Assembly: GCA_035048815.1 (NCBI GenBank)
Contig: JAUCBN010000011.1
Span: 10,069,501 to 10,133,500 of the forward strand
DNA: 64,000 nt
Direction: 5' to 3'
Origin: Abelmoschus esculentus
Taxonomy: Eukaryota > Streptophyta > Magnoliopsida > Malvales > Malvaceae
Numbering within the stretch: position 1 is the first letter of the stretch; each line of letters begins with the position of its first letter. Made by a program: the position numbers and the translations under genes. Below the pieces are notes generated by a model. The model was given only the letters and a program-made list of their open reading frames with translations, searched no databases and was not told the DNA's origin. Below, in pieces: positions 12,417 through 23,583 of the stretch.

Positions 12417-12558
12417 GGCACTCTCAGATACATCCTTAAGGCGCCTGAGAGACTTGTGAGGAACCTTTTCTTGTTTCGTTTGAAGCAGCAGCTAACAGTG
12501 TTGTTCGGTTCCAATCTTTTGATTTTGAAAATTTCCGATCCTGTTTTCCCCTTTTGGA

Positions 12559-12906
12559 ATGGATTTGGAGAGAAGGTTTTGTTCGAGTTCGTTGGATTCG
12601 ACAATGGGAGAGGTAGTGGTGGAGGAGGAGGCGGTGGATACGGATCTGAAGGACATGGAAGCGGCGGAGATATTGGCAGCCTTTGCGCGTTCGAAGGATC
12701 GGGATGATGTCTCCGTTGACGTTGAATTTTCCGCTAAATGGGGTTGTAAAGGGAAACGAGTGAGGAAGCGCGTCAGTACTACTGAGTCACAGCCTTCTGA
12801 CATCGGTTTGAACCTGGTTGACTCAGTTCAATCGTGTTCTGGTCTCGCTGAGGTGGGTTGTAACTGGTGATCACTCTAATTTTATTGATGTTCTAGGTTT
12901 TGTTTA

Positions 12907-12937
<31 letters not shown>

Positions 12938-15900
12938 TTCCATTTGAAGGAAGATTTAATTAGTTTTTGGTTCTATGCTTTCGCTGTGTAGGCTCGGAAT
13001 TAGTAATTCAAATTACTTTTGAAGAACGTGATTGAGATTGTAGAAATAATATATGCCAAAAAGTAGTGTTTTGGTGATGAAAAATATATTTAATATTAGG
13101 AAACTTCGTCATTTACAATACTTGAATTTTATTTTGATATATTCAATTTTCTTATAACAAATTTCTTAATGTTGAAGAAAGACTTCATTTTCCACCTTTA
13201 TGTAAATATTCTATCTTTGGGAGTTGAAGGATTAAAAGCATAGATAAGATGAGGGGAGGGAGGGGGGACATAGCTAATTTAGTGAGAAACTGATGTCAAT
13301 ATACAATTTTCTAATGTTAAGAAATTTTAAACATCAGTAATAATACCAGATATAGAAAATGTGGTCAGCTAAACCAGTTGGGTATTCTTTTTTCTTCTTA
13401 AAACTAGTTTTGTTTTAATTGGACTTGTTTAGTAACCTGTTAATAAGCGGTACTATATTGTGCAGGATCGATCTCGGGTGTAAATATTCTATCTTTGGGA
13501 GTTGAAGGATTAAAAGCATAGATAAGATGAGGGGAGGGAGGGGGGACATAGCTAATTTAGTGAGAAACTGATGACAATATACAATTTTCTAATGTTAAGA
13601 AATTTTAAACATCAGTAATTATCCCAGATATAGAAAATGTGGTCAGCTAAACCAGTTGGGTATTCTTTTTTCTTCTTAAAACTAGTTGTGTTTTAATTGG
13701 ACTTGTTTAGTAACCTGTTAATAAGCGGTACTATATTGTGCAGGATCGATCTCGGGTGTACCAGCAGCAAATTCAAGTGTCAAGCACAACTGCAGTTATG
13801 GAATCAGTAGAAGCTGAGCACAATGATGCGATGCGTAACACGAGTCACTGTTATAGTGACGTGTCCGATGGGTTGTCGAGGACGAAAAAGAATGTAATGG
13901 ATGTTGATAATAACTTCTTTCATTTATTGTTGTGCTTTCTAAATGCTCTTATTTTTTCTAGAAATGCTCCTTTGAAAAAGCTGAAAAAGAAACACATAGA
14001 ATGCTATCAAATAATGATTCAGATTTCCAGATGATTCCTGATAGGCAGGTCAGTTGTGTTTGCTTGTTGTTTTAAATATTATTTTATATGCTCATTTTCA
14101 GGTTTATTAATTTACTTGTACTGATTGCTCACTTTAACTATAGATATTATTCAACATAGTGGGAATGCCTGAGAAAGATGTTGGTGAGGAAAAGGGTCAA
14201 ATGACTGGCAATGTTGCACTTGTAAAATCAGTGAAGGCAGGGAAGAAAGCTGAACCAGTCAAATCAAGTCCTGCATGTGTCACAAAATACATGTCAGGTG
14301 GTCGGCGGAGGTCAGGACAGAATTTAACTGAGGTAGGATGATTTTTTATATTTTATTTTACTGCCTCATCCTTAGACTTCAACTGATACTTTTTTCTTTC
14401 AGGCTGAGAAGGAAGAGCGGAGATTATGTAGAATATTAGCAAACAGGGAGTCAGCTAGGCAGACGATTCGCCGGAGGCAGGTAATTGATTTATTACATGT
14501 TACAGTGGTGTTTACTTTTGGATTTTATGTTACATGGTTTTCAGTGTCAATTAGTTGAGTTTCTTATGTTTTCTTTTGTATTTTATGTTACATGGTTTTC
14601 AGTCTCAACTTGCTGAGTTGCTTATATCTTTTTTGTTGATTTCGCTGTAAATATTTTGTCTAATGAGACTTTGCCTGTGAAAGATGTTTTGAGGACCTAA
14701 ATGTGCTGGTTACAGCATAATATATATTATTTCTAAGTAAGTCACAGGATTTTAGTATCTAAAATTTCAGTTAATTTTCATTCACAATCTATTTATGATT
14801 TTATTTCTCTCTGAAGTTGATTTAAGGCTAACAACTGTTGAGAACCTATGCTGCACTTTGATTCAGGCTCTCTGTGAAAATTTGACACTAAAAGTTGCTG
14901 ATTTAACTCGGGAGAAAGAAAATTTGGAGAGGGTAAGTGGCACTTCTATCTAATTGACTGAATTATCCATTGAGGCCATATATTTAATTTTTCTTTTTAC
15001 TTGATTTTTCTAAATTGTGTACCTCTGCTCTGCTAGTTTATTTTTTTTAAACAAAAAATCAATGCTAGTTTTAAAACAATACTAAAAGAAGATTTTAGGT
15101 TTCTACCTTTCTAAATTTCTTTGTCATTGAATTTATGTTAGTATCGTTTGGTTCCTTATTCGTTTTTGATAACCTTCCTACTGAGAAGGCGAAGGAGCTG
15201 GCCATGAAAGAGTATCTGTCTCAAGAGAGCACCAATAAGAACCTGAAGGCAGAGGTAACATGAATTAGCATCAGTGAACCTTTTAATCTTGAAAGTAGTT
15301 TACTTACTCGACTACCTTTTAATCCTGAAAATACTTTTTTACCTCTTTGACATGCTATATTTCTCCACAGATGGCGAAGGCAATCAAAGCTGATCAAAGG
15401 GAAGCTCCTGGAGAAGTTAAGTTAGCCCATCAGATTTCTGGTCCATCTAGAAACTATCCATTTTTGTTTTATAACCAACATCCTTTCGTCCCTTTATGGT
15501 GGCCATCCATTGTTCAGTCTTCACATCCACTTCAATCTCAATGTGGGCAGCAAAATGCCCTTTTTGTTTCATCAAGCATTTCTCCACCAACTAATGGTAT
15601 GCTTGATTTGTCTCATGATCAACATGATCCCAGAAATGTTAATGGCCCCAAGAGTCCCTTATATGTAGTGCCTTACCCTTGTTTCCTTTCTCTTCCTGAT
15701 CGTCGGAATGGACTGCATCTTCATCCTTCTTGCGGCCTAAATAATATCAAAGATGAGGCTTCTGTGAATAATGCTTTTGGTGCTGGTTGTTCTTTGAAAT
15801 GTGATGCTCATGAGGAATATAATCCCTTTTTGCTGGTAGAAGATGAGAGAGAGGCTTATGTCTCACACGAAGCCTGTTCGAATAGCATGAATCATACTCC

Positions 15901-16225
15901 AGTTAGTCCTCCACGAGATGGAGGTGATCAGTGTATAAGATTTCATGTCAAAGAAGAGGTCCTTCCGCTTACGCCCCCATGTTCAGCAGGGACTACATTT
16001 GTTGAAGAACAGGAGAATAAACCAGATAATGTCATCAATACCAAAGCATCTCCAATAAGAGCATGCCACATTATAGGTGCTTTGCCAGAAGAGAATCAAG
16101 AAATGACCAATTCCACAAGTAAGGAAGTACAAGATGCAGTGACTGCTGCTGAAGCTAGGAGGAGGAGGAAACAACTTATAAAGCTAAAGAACCTCCACGG
16201 TCGACAATGTCGGGTGCAACAATGA
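12559..16225 (+). CDS. bZIP-like transcription factor with Ile in the basic region
   Basis: Eight phase-0 exons: 12559-12852, 13744-13893, 13962-14048, 14144-14332, 14403-14480, 14867-14932, 15186-15254 and 15371-16225, about 595 residues. The acidic N-terminus (residues about 16-50) is followed by a basic region ending NRESARQTIRRRQ and then heptad leucines (L at N-x7-I-x9-L, then +7, +7, +7) crossing exons 5-7. At the position that is Arg or Lys in ordinary bZIPs this protein has Ile, a change I recall from a small plant bZIP subgroup; DNA binding may be weak or altered. The long C-terminus has no known domain but ends in a basic cluster (ARRRRKQLIKLKN). The exon 7 acceptor could instead be 15189; 15186 keeps the heptad. 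The start could also be the Met at 12604. No function beyond a likely nuclear regulator is claimed. Confidence 0.8.
12910..12937. repeat. (AT)n microsatellite in intron 1
   Basis: About 14 uninterrupted at dinucleotides inside the first intron of the bZIP-like gene; likely polymorphic. Confidence 0.9.
13201..13758 (+). repeat. 278-bp tandem duplication in intron 1 / exon 2 border of the bZIP-like gene
   Basis: Two near-identical copies (from 13201 and from 13479) differ by only a few bases. Each ends with the splice acceptor tgcag and the first codons of exon 2 (GATCGATCTCGGGTG). In the upstream copy the next codon is TAA, so using that acceptor would give five codons and a stop. Confidence 0.9.
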
Positions 16226-16699
16226 GCTTATTAGAAAAAAAGTTTGGACATTTGTTGTGATCAAAGGGAACCCATGAAGTTAGTACCATTGCAGAAATAC
16301 AAATTCAGAAGCAGAAACAGGTAGAGATCCTTTAAGGTATTTTTTTTTCTAGGTTTTTTCTTTTTCGTTTCAGGATTTAGGATACAAGGGGAGGTTAATT
16401 TGCCGAACTTTTTTTTCTCCGGGAGGAGATTATGAGGCAGATTTAGAATGGTACCCCCCCCATTTCATAAGCTTAACTGAAATAGGGCTGTGAAATAGTT
16501 TGCATTAGCTGCTAACATAGCTGATGTTTTGTTAAACATGCTGCAAGTTTTTCGTGTACCTGTTTGGATCAGATTGTCATGTTGAAAATTTCTGGTTGAT
16601 TTTTATATTTTACATCATTTTTGTTTTCGTTCTCTTCATTCTTGCACAATGTATGCCATATTTGTTGCTAACATTAAGACATGCCCTTCATTGCTTTCT

Positions 16700-17945
16700 C
16701 CAAAATTTTCTATGGTGACCGATTTATGAAAGAACTGATTTCTGATATACAAAACATGGAAGCCAAAATCAAAATGAAGGTTTCTGTGTGAAGACAATAA
16801 TATGGCTCTTCACACTGCCCTTTGTTGCTCCTCCACTCTAGTGTAGCCGATAGGATATCTGTCCCATTGTTCATTGAAACACCCTTCACCGAAACTTTGA
16901 AAGATTTCTTTTGATGTTTCCTTTTAAATTTCATTGTTTCCGGGATAACTGCAATGGAAAGTTCCTTTGGAGATGTCACTTTTGCTTTGAACTCATAACT
17001 TCCAGTTTCAACATTACTGTCAAACACTGCTGAAGCTCTCAATTCTGTACCGTTCAGATGGATGTGCATGGAGGATAGCTGAGAGCGTCAAAGCCTAATG
17101 CAGGTTTAAAACTTGAACAGTTATATTTTTGCTCTATTGAGCCCTTCTTTACAGAGGAAACTTATGTAAGAACTCTCTTTAATGTCATAGATGAGACCAG
17201 GGTGTACAGCACTAGTTGGATTTATCTGAACCGATCCCTTGCTTAGTTCTCCATACTGGTCTTTCATTTTCATCGGTCTTGCCGATGGTGATCGAATTAG
17301 AAAAATAAAATTTCTTTCATTAGATAGATTTGAGTATTTTGATCATTTATATGTTTGCTTGGTGTTGATTTGGAAGTATTACCAGTAGTCGTGAGAACAG
17401 ACTTGATTGCAGCCGGCAACCAGTCCGGTGGTAAAACTTCACATATGCTGGCATCAGCTGAAGCATGCGGGGAAGACCAGTCCGGAGGTAAAACTTCACA
17501 TATGCTGCATCAGCTGAAGCATGTGGGGAAGACATAGACGTGCCGGACATGAAGTGAAATGCCGAATAGCGCCGGCCAGTCGGTTTGCCGATTATCAAGG
17601 TCAGTTCTGTGTAGGCACCTAATATGTTTAGTCCTGGAGCGGTAATGTCAGGCTTGAGAATGTTGCGGTTTATATATGACAGCTTGAGGATTCCTGGCAT
17701 CATTGAATGCACGTCCACACCATCTGTGAGCTTTTTCATTGTTGAATCAAAGATTCTGAAAGTGGAAAAAAGAAAGAATCGTAAAGTTAATATAACGATC
17801 AAGCTTATCGCCGTTCATGCTACGAACCACGACGGTCGCAGGTATAAGAGAGAAGAAGTAATAGTCTGTTGGTTCATCAAAGTCCATTACGGTTCCCGCC
17901 CCGTCCAGCATCCTGATAGTATGATCCATACCGATATTTGAAAGA
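16700..17945 (-). pseudogene. Subtilisin-like serine protease (subtilase) pseudogene
   Basis: Minus-strand fragments in family order. 17929-17755 is PA-like (AGTVMDF...PATVVV...GDKL). 17700-17600 reads LKPDITAPGLNILGAY. 17540 has the catalytic-Ser motif SGTSMSSPHASA. 17240-17150 reads QINPTSAVHPGLIYDI. 17070-16760 is the C-terminal fibronectin-III-like domain. Catalytic Asp and His, the propeptide and the signal peptide are absent. Just after the Ser motif a 56/57-bp tandem duplication (17419-17475, 17476-17531) changes frame: the continuation matching PDWLPAAIKS is in another frame. The gene is thus 5' truncated and frameshifted and cannot make an active protease. Confidence 0.85.
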
Positions 17946-19793
17946 AAAATAAAATCTATCCTACTTATATGATAAATTTTATTTTAAAGAATAATATTTC
18001 TTAAAAACTTGTTGTACCATAAATTTATGGGTAAACAACTATTTGATTATGTTTTAATTATTTTTCGTGTTTTCTAATTATCATAAGCTATAAACTAGTT
18101 TACAATTTAAAAATTATAATAAAAATAAGGGTGGATGACCTAATAGTTAAAATAATTAATATAATTATATAATTAATCTTTAAATTCTATATTTATTTTT
18201 ATTTGATTTTAATTCTAAAAATTAATTTACATAATTTTAATAATGTATCAGTGTAGTTCTATATCTCTTCATATATGATAATTTTTTTATATTTTCATAT
18301 ATCAATTTATATATATCATAAAAAAATTAAGAGACATCTTAAACTTAAAAATAAATCCTCTAATTATTAAAAATTTTAAGTTATTTGAATTTTTATTTTA
18401 TAATTTAAACTTTATTTAAAGTTTTTTTTTTTGAGTTAGTTTGAGTTTATAAAATTTCAAGTCGAGTCAAAATAAATTAATTTCGCTTTGAATCGGATCA
18501 AATTATTTAATTTTTTAAGTGGAGTTGAATTTTTATCATCCCTACGTTCAATAAATCATCTTTAAACTATTCAAAAATTAATAAAAAAATCAGAAATAAA
18601 ATCTAAAAGGATTCGAGATATAAATGTAGGGGAAGGAGTGAATGGTTGATCCTGCCGTATTTTATTAAGCAGAAAGATAATTATGATGCGTTTGATTTTA
18701 GATAAAAAATGTCTAATCGTAAAATTTGAAAATAATTTTTAGAAAAAAAAAATTTGAAAACATAAAAAATATTTATTACTTTCGTTGATTTTTTTTTTTA
18801 AATATGGTCATATTCATAAACAATCATACATAAAAAAAAATTAATATAAATCTCGTTAAAAATCACTTTTAATTTTAAATAAAAGAAAAGAATTTTTATA
18901 AAAATATTATAAATACAGTCGAATGGGAACACACTAAAAATATAAACAAAATAAAGACGATAAAATTCACGTAGTTTTCTATGTCCTAATTACAAATTAA
19001 TTAAGTATAAAACATAGTACTGTTGGCGTAAGGTTTAAGTTTTTTAATGACGTCATTAATTGTGGTATTGAAGATTACGTGCCTTCACACTTGTAACAGT
19101 CACTCCATTGCTAAAAGACGTAAATTTTTTTAAAAAATTAAATAATATATGAATATTTTATAAAATATTAATTTAAACTTAATTATTTTAAAATAAATAT
19201 TATTCATTTTTCTATTAAAATTATTTATTAGGTTTATATTTTCGGGTAAATTAGTTTATAGATATAAAAGAATATTATAAGTTTACAAACGTGACCCTGA
19301 CGATACCGAGTGAGTGTGGCTACAGAGGCTTTAAATTTGTGGTTAAATAGACTTTTTATTGCATGAAAAGGTGAACCTTAGGGTGTTTTCTGAATTTCAC
19401 TATATTTTAGTTTTTTATTATATTTAAAGATAAAAGAAAAGAAATTGTGCTAATCTACTCTTCCGTCCCCACTAATAAACGACGGTACCACGTGGCATCC
19501 TCCATGGCCACTCCATCACAAACTTATTTTATCAGATATAATATGAAAGTATTTTTCATTAAAATATGAATTTCATAAGTCCATGTCAGAAAAATACAAA
19601 CAAACAAAACAAAAGAATAGTCCTAAAATCAACCCGACCTAAGCCAAGCCGGCTTCGCCCGGTTCATCCTTCAAAAAATTCTAATACTTCCGATTAAATC
19701 GCCTTTACTTACTTTTCTCTACCTAGAAAGTTAGGTTATTTACCTTTTGGTCCCTCTTTTTGGTTTCATCACCCACCGTTGATTTCCCCCTTC
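17946..19793. other. Intergenic, contains one copy of a large direct repeat
   Basis: No gene is seen. About 18240-18930 is a diverged direct copy of about 23290-23945. A CACGTGGC G-box occurs at 19490, about 300 bp beyond the HIPP stop codon; its target is unclear. Confidence 0.4.
18240..18930 (+). repeat. Copy A of a ~700-bp segmental direct repeat
   Basis: It shares long stretches with 23290-23945, including tctcttcatatatga, caatttatatatatcata, aaaaggattcgaga, gagtgaatg-ttgatcctg and aacaatcatacataaaaa, in the same order and orientation. The first part belongs to the GGGGTGAG/cgagtt MITE family and the second part is unique sequence shared only by these two loci. Confidence 0.75.
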
Positions 19794-21239
19794 TTACATG
19801 ATGGAACAGGCGTTTGGATTCTCGTCGCTGAACATCTGAAGCGCGGGAAATTGATGCTGAGGGTCCACCATAGACCCATATCCGGGATGAGACATGTAAC
19901 CCTGAGTCGAGTATCCGTACCCTTCCGCTGCATAACTCCAACTCGGACCACCGTACTCGTGATGCGGCTGGTGGTTCTGGTACCCTTCCACCACATAAGT
20001 AGAACTCGGACCACCGTACTCGTGATGCGGGTGGGGGTTGTGATGCTCTTCCGCCGCATAACTCCAACTCGAACCACCGTACTCGTGATGCGGGTGGGGG
20101 TTCTGATACTCTTCCACCACATAAGTCGAACTCGGACCACCGGACCAATACATTGGCGGTGAAGGATACCCGTACCCATGATACTCCATCTTGTTCACTT
20201 CCATCTCCGTCTCACCGCCGTCTTCTTTTTTCTCCTCTGCAGCAACTTCCTTTTCTTTGTCTTTCACAGTGACCAAATCTTTAGCTCTATCAAGCTTCGT
20301 TGATTCAACTCCTGTTTGGAGTCAAAATTAAACAACATTTAGTCAACATCAAAAGCTATTAATTTAAACTTACTTCTCATAAATTATACTAGTTCTTAAT
20401 TAACTTACCTTGTACTTTCAGGATCATTTTTTGAATTTTGTGAATGCAGCCGTCGCAATGGGTTTTAATCTTCCGAACCACCGTACTCTGTAAATCAAAC
20501 AGAAATGAATCAAATTTAATTATGCTAAACTCAAACCAATCTTCTTCTTTTTTCCTGTGTTTGTAAATTTACCTTTGCCGGAGGTTTTTTCTCTTCTTTC
20601 TTCTCCTCAGGTTTCTTTTCGTCGTCAGGTTTTTTATCACCACCGGCAGCGGCGGCAGGGGCGGCATCTTTCTTAGGCTGAGGAGAGATTAGGTCGACTT
20701 TCCTACTGATTTTCTCCGCCAACCTATCCCTGACTTTTGCCGGATCTACGTTTCCGGTCACCGTTAACTTGTTGGCTCCACAATCCGTTTTCACATCTTC
20801 CACACCTTCAACCAACCAACAACAACAACATCAGGTAATTCCAGTTGGATTATTTATATATTTACTCAATTTTTTTCGTTTAAAAAATTAGCACCCTAGT
20901 CTAATCCTTATCCAATTCGCCGATTATTACTGAAAAATTAGGCGAACCTAATTGCCATTCATTTAATCAATTCAAAAACCCAAAACTAAATTACCTTCAT
21001 AACGTTTCATCGCTCGTTTAATCTTCTTGGCACAATCTTCACAATGCATATCAATCTTGTAAACGGCGGTAATCTTGCCGTCGTCTTTCTTCTCTGTTTC
21101 AGGCTTAGCTCCTTCTTGCTGGAAATCAAGAAACAAAAGTTCAGAAATTAAACCCCATAAAACTGTAAATCGTTGAAGATTATAAAGATACAGATGATAG
21201 GGAATGTTTAAGAAGAGAATCGCAACTAACCTCACCCAC
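19794..21239 (-). CDS. Heavy-metal-associated isoprenylated protein (HIPP), ATG start missing
   Basis: Five minus-strand exons: 21239-21231, 21118-20995, 20805-20573, 20487-20409 and 20311-19794. It has two HMA domains: the first has MHCEDC in exon 2, the second THCDGC in exon 4; a Lys/Glu/Pro-rich linker lies between. The C-terminus holds three and a half 21-residue Tyr/His/Gly-rich repeats ending in HEYGG, then CSIM, a CaaX box (Met favours farnesylation). HIPPs are plant-only metallochaperone-like proteins involved in metal and stress responses. The family start MGE is encoded in a tiny first exon, but here that exon reads GTG GGT GAG, and no ATG occurs between it and the TATA box. The next in-frame Met lies inside the first metal motif. 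The gene may use the GTG, another exon, or be impaired; otherwise the frame is intact (320 codons). Confidence 0.82.
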
Positions 21240-21359
21240 TACTTGACTGGACTTTCAAGAATTACTTTCAAGATTAGGGTTACGGATGAATCTGAGTATA
21301 ACAATGAATAGCTGTTAGAAATTTGCAGAGGTAAAGTGAATGCAAAGGAGCGTGTGTGC

Positions 21360-21367
21360 ATATATAG
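21360..21367 (-). promoter_or_regulatory. TATA box of the HIPP gene
   Basis: Minus-strand CTATATATG lies about 120 bp upstream of the first-exon border, implying a leader of roughly 90 nt that holds no ATG. Confidence 0.5.
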
Positions 21368-21735
21368 GACTTAGGAAATCTCTGATGGTTATGATGGGGA
21401 TTCAGGTACAGAATTAATGCAGTCAGGAAGCGCGGGATAAATGGTTCAGGGTTTCTTTGAATCGTCAACGGTCATTAAATTTTAAATTAATTTCTTATTT
21501 AAATACGACTTATATCATAAATCGGTACTAATTTTTATTTAAGTCTTTAGATTACTCCAAGGAAGGAAACTTCCATGGAAATATCCTACGGAGACAGCCT
21601 CTAGGCTGTAAGGGTTGTTTTGCAACATAGGAATTCCAAGACCAGTAGAAAACAAAATGACGTGTTTTGGGGGAACATGTTGGGCTAGACTACAACGGAA
21701 TCTATACAGCCTTCTTAAGTATTTGGGTCAGAATG

Positions 21736-22222
21736 TAGGGGTGAGTATTGCGTCGGATAAGTCGAGTAAATTTTTTTAAGTTATTTTAGTTGATAAGTTA
21801 TATTTTATAATTTAAGTTTTATTTAAATTTTTTTGAGTTGAATCTAGTCGAGTTTTCAAGTTTTTATAAATATTTAATTATAATAATTTATCATGTTATA
21901 GTACAATTTGATTTGAATTTAAACTAATTTTTCTAACCATATAAAATATGTATATATATATTTTTTCATATTTGATAATATTTTTTTATATTTTTACGTA
22001 TCAATATTTTTATATAATAAAAAATTGAGAGACTTGTCTCAAATTTAGAAATAAATCTTTTAATTATTAAAAATTTCGAGTTATTCGAATTTTTATTTAA
22101 AATTCAAACTTTATTTAAATGTTTTTTGAGTTGTGTCAAGTTCAAATAATTTGAGTATTTTTCCCTTAAATCGAATCGAGTTATTTAATTTTTTAAATCG
22201 AATCGAGTTTTACTCATATCCG
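21736..22222. mobile_element. GGGGTGAG/cgagtt-family MITE
   Basis: Left end TAGGGGTGAGTATT; the interior alternates cgagtt/aactcg words; the right end (tcgaatcgagttttactcat) is degraded. Same family as 23080-23583 and 49224-49611. Confidence 0.55.
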
Positions 22223-23079
22223 TCAGTACGTCATTTTCAACAAAATGGAATTTTTTAGGGGATTTTATTACTGTGGAACTTAATTTTAAAAAATTAAAGA
22301 TTAATTTAAAAGGATTTCGCTTTTTAAAAAAGATTTTTTTAAATAAATTTAAAGTCAGAGAATTGATTTTTTTTAAAAGATTAATTTAATTTTAAACAAT
22401 AATATTATATTATATTATAGATCATATTGATGCATGTCGTATATCTGATTTTGAATATCAAATTTCTCAAAAAAGGATTTTTTGCATATATAATATCTTA
22501 AATTCGATTATTACTTAAGTGATACTAAACTATTTATTACTTGAATCAGTTTTATCGATAAATAAATATTTTTAATAACTGAAATAATAAATGATGTGAT
22601 AAAATAAATTCATAGATACTTTTTCAACCTACATATGATATGGTGAAGAAAAAAAACTTGTCCTTGCAAATATATTATTTAATAATTCGTTGAATAATTT
22701 CGATGTATGTATTTTTTTAGAGTTAATTATAACAAACATCCTTAAATTAAAATTATTATTAAAATTAATTTTTAAATATTTTAATTTTATCTTTAAGCTA
22801 TAATCTTAATTCTAAATTGATTAATCGTAAAGCATTGCACGTTATTTTTTAATTTTTAAATATTTTAATTTTATTCTAAATTATCAGTATATATTAATAA
22901 TGTACTCTATCAATAAAATATAAAAATAGTTAATTATCATTTAAATATTGATACATACTATATGTTTATTGAATTTAAATAAAACAACGATTTAACGATG
23001 ATGAATTTCTAAATTTTAGTCTCCTGTATCATACTGGTAAAAAATATGAACTAAATGATGAATCAACTCAATTTATTTT
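22223..23079. other. Intergenic, nothing recognised
   Basis: Very AT-rich, with no coding signal. Confidence 0.4.
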
Positions 23080-23583
23080 TAGGGGTAAGTATTTGATCGA
23101 GTCAAGTAAAAAATTTTGAGTTATTCAAGTTTACGAATCATATTTTACCATTTAAACTTTATTTGAATTTTTCGATTCGATTCGAGTTTAAGAAATTTGA
23201 GTAGAGTAGACTTTTTGAGTTCTTATAAAAATTTAATTTTAATTATTTATCATGTTATAGTATAATTTAATTCCAATTTAAACAACTTTCTCTAATCATA
23301 CAAGATATATATCTATATATCTCTTCATATGTGACAATATTTCTTTATATTTTCGTATATCAATTTATATATATCATAAAAAATTGAGAGACACATCTCG
23401 AACTTAAAAATAAATCCTTTCATTACTAAAAATTTCGAGTTATTTGAGTTATTCAAATTTTTATTTTACAACTCAAATTTTATTTAAATTTTTTGAGTTG
23501 GCTCGAGTTTATAAAATTTTTAATTGAGTCAAAACGAGTCGAGTATTTTCGTATTGAATCGAGTTAAGTTTTTTTCACCTCTA
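23080..23583. mobile_element. GGGGTGAG/cgagtt-family MITE, second copy
   Basis: It runs from TAGGGGTAAGTATTTGATCG to gttaagtttttttcacctcta, giving inverted ends. No clear target duplication. It overlaps copy B (23290-23945) of the direct repeat whose other copy is at 18240-18930. Confidence 0.6.

Noticed and set aside
12246..12707. A 153-codon plus-strand frame overlapping the bZIP-like start
   Set aside because: It runs through the promoter ACGT cluster and into exon 1 in another frame, ending in a Gly-rich stretch that is the Glu/Val-coding exon read out of frame.
19779..20162. Long open frames on several strands over the HIPP tail
   Set aside because: The 63-bp repeats keep all frames open; only the minus frame ending in CSIM fits a family.
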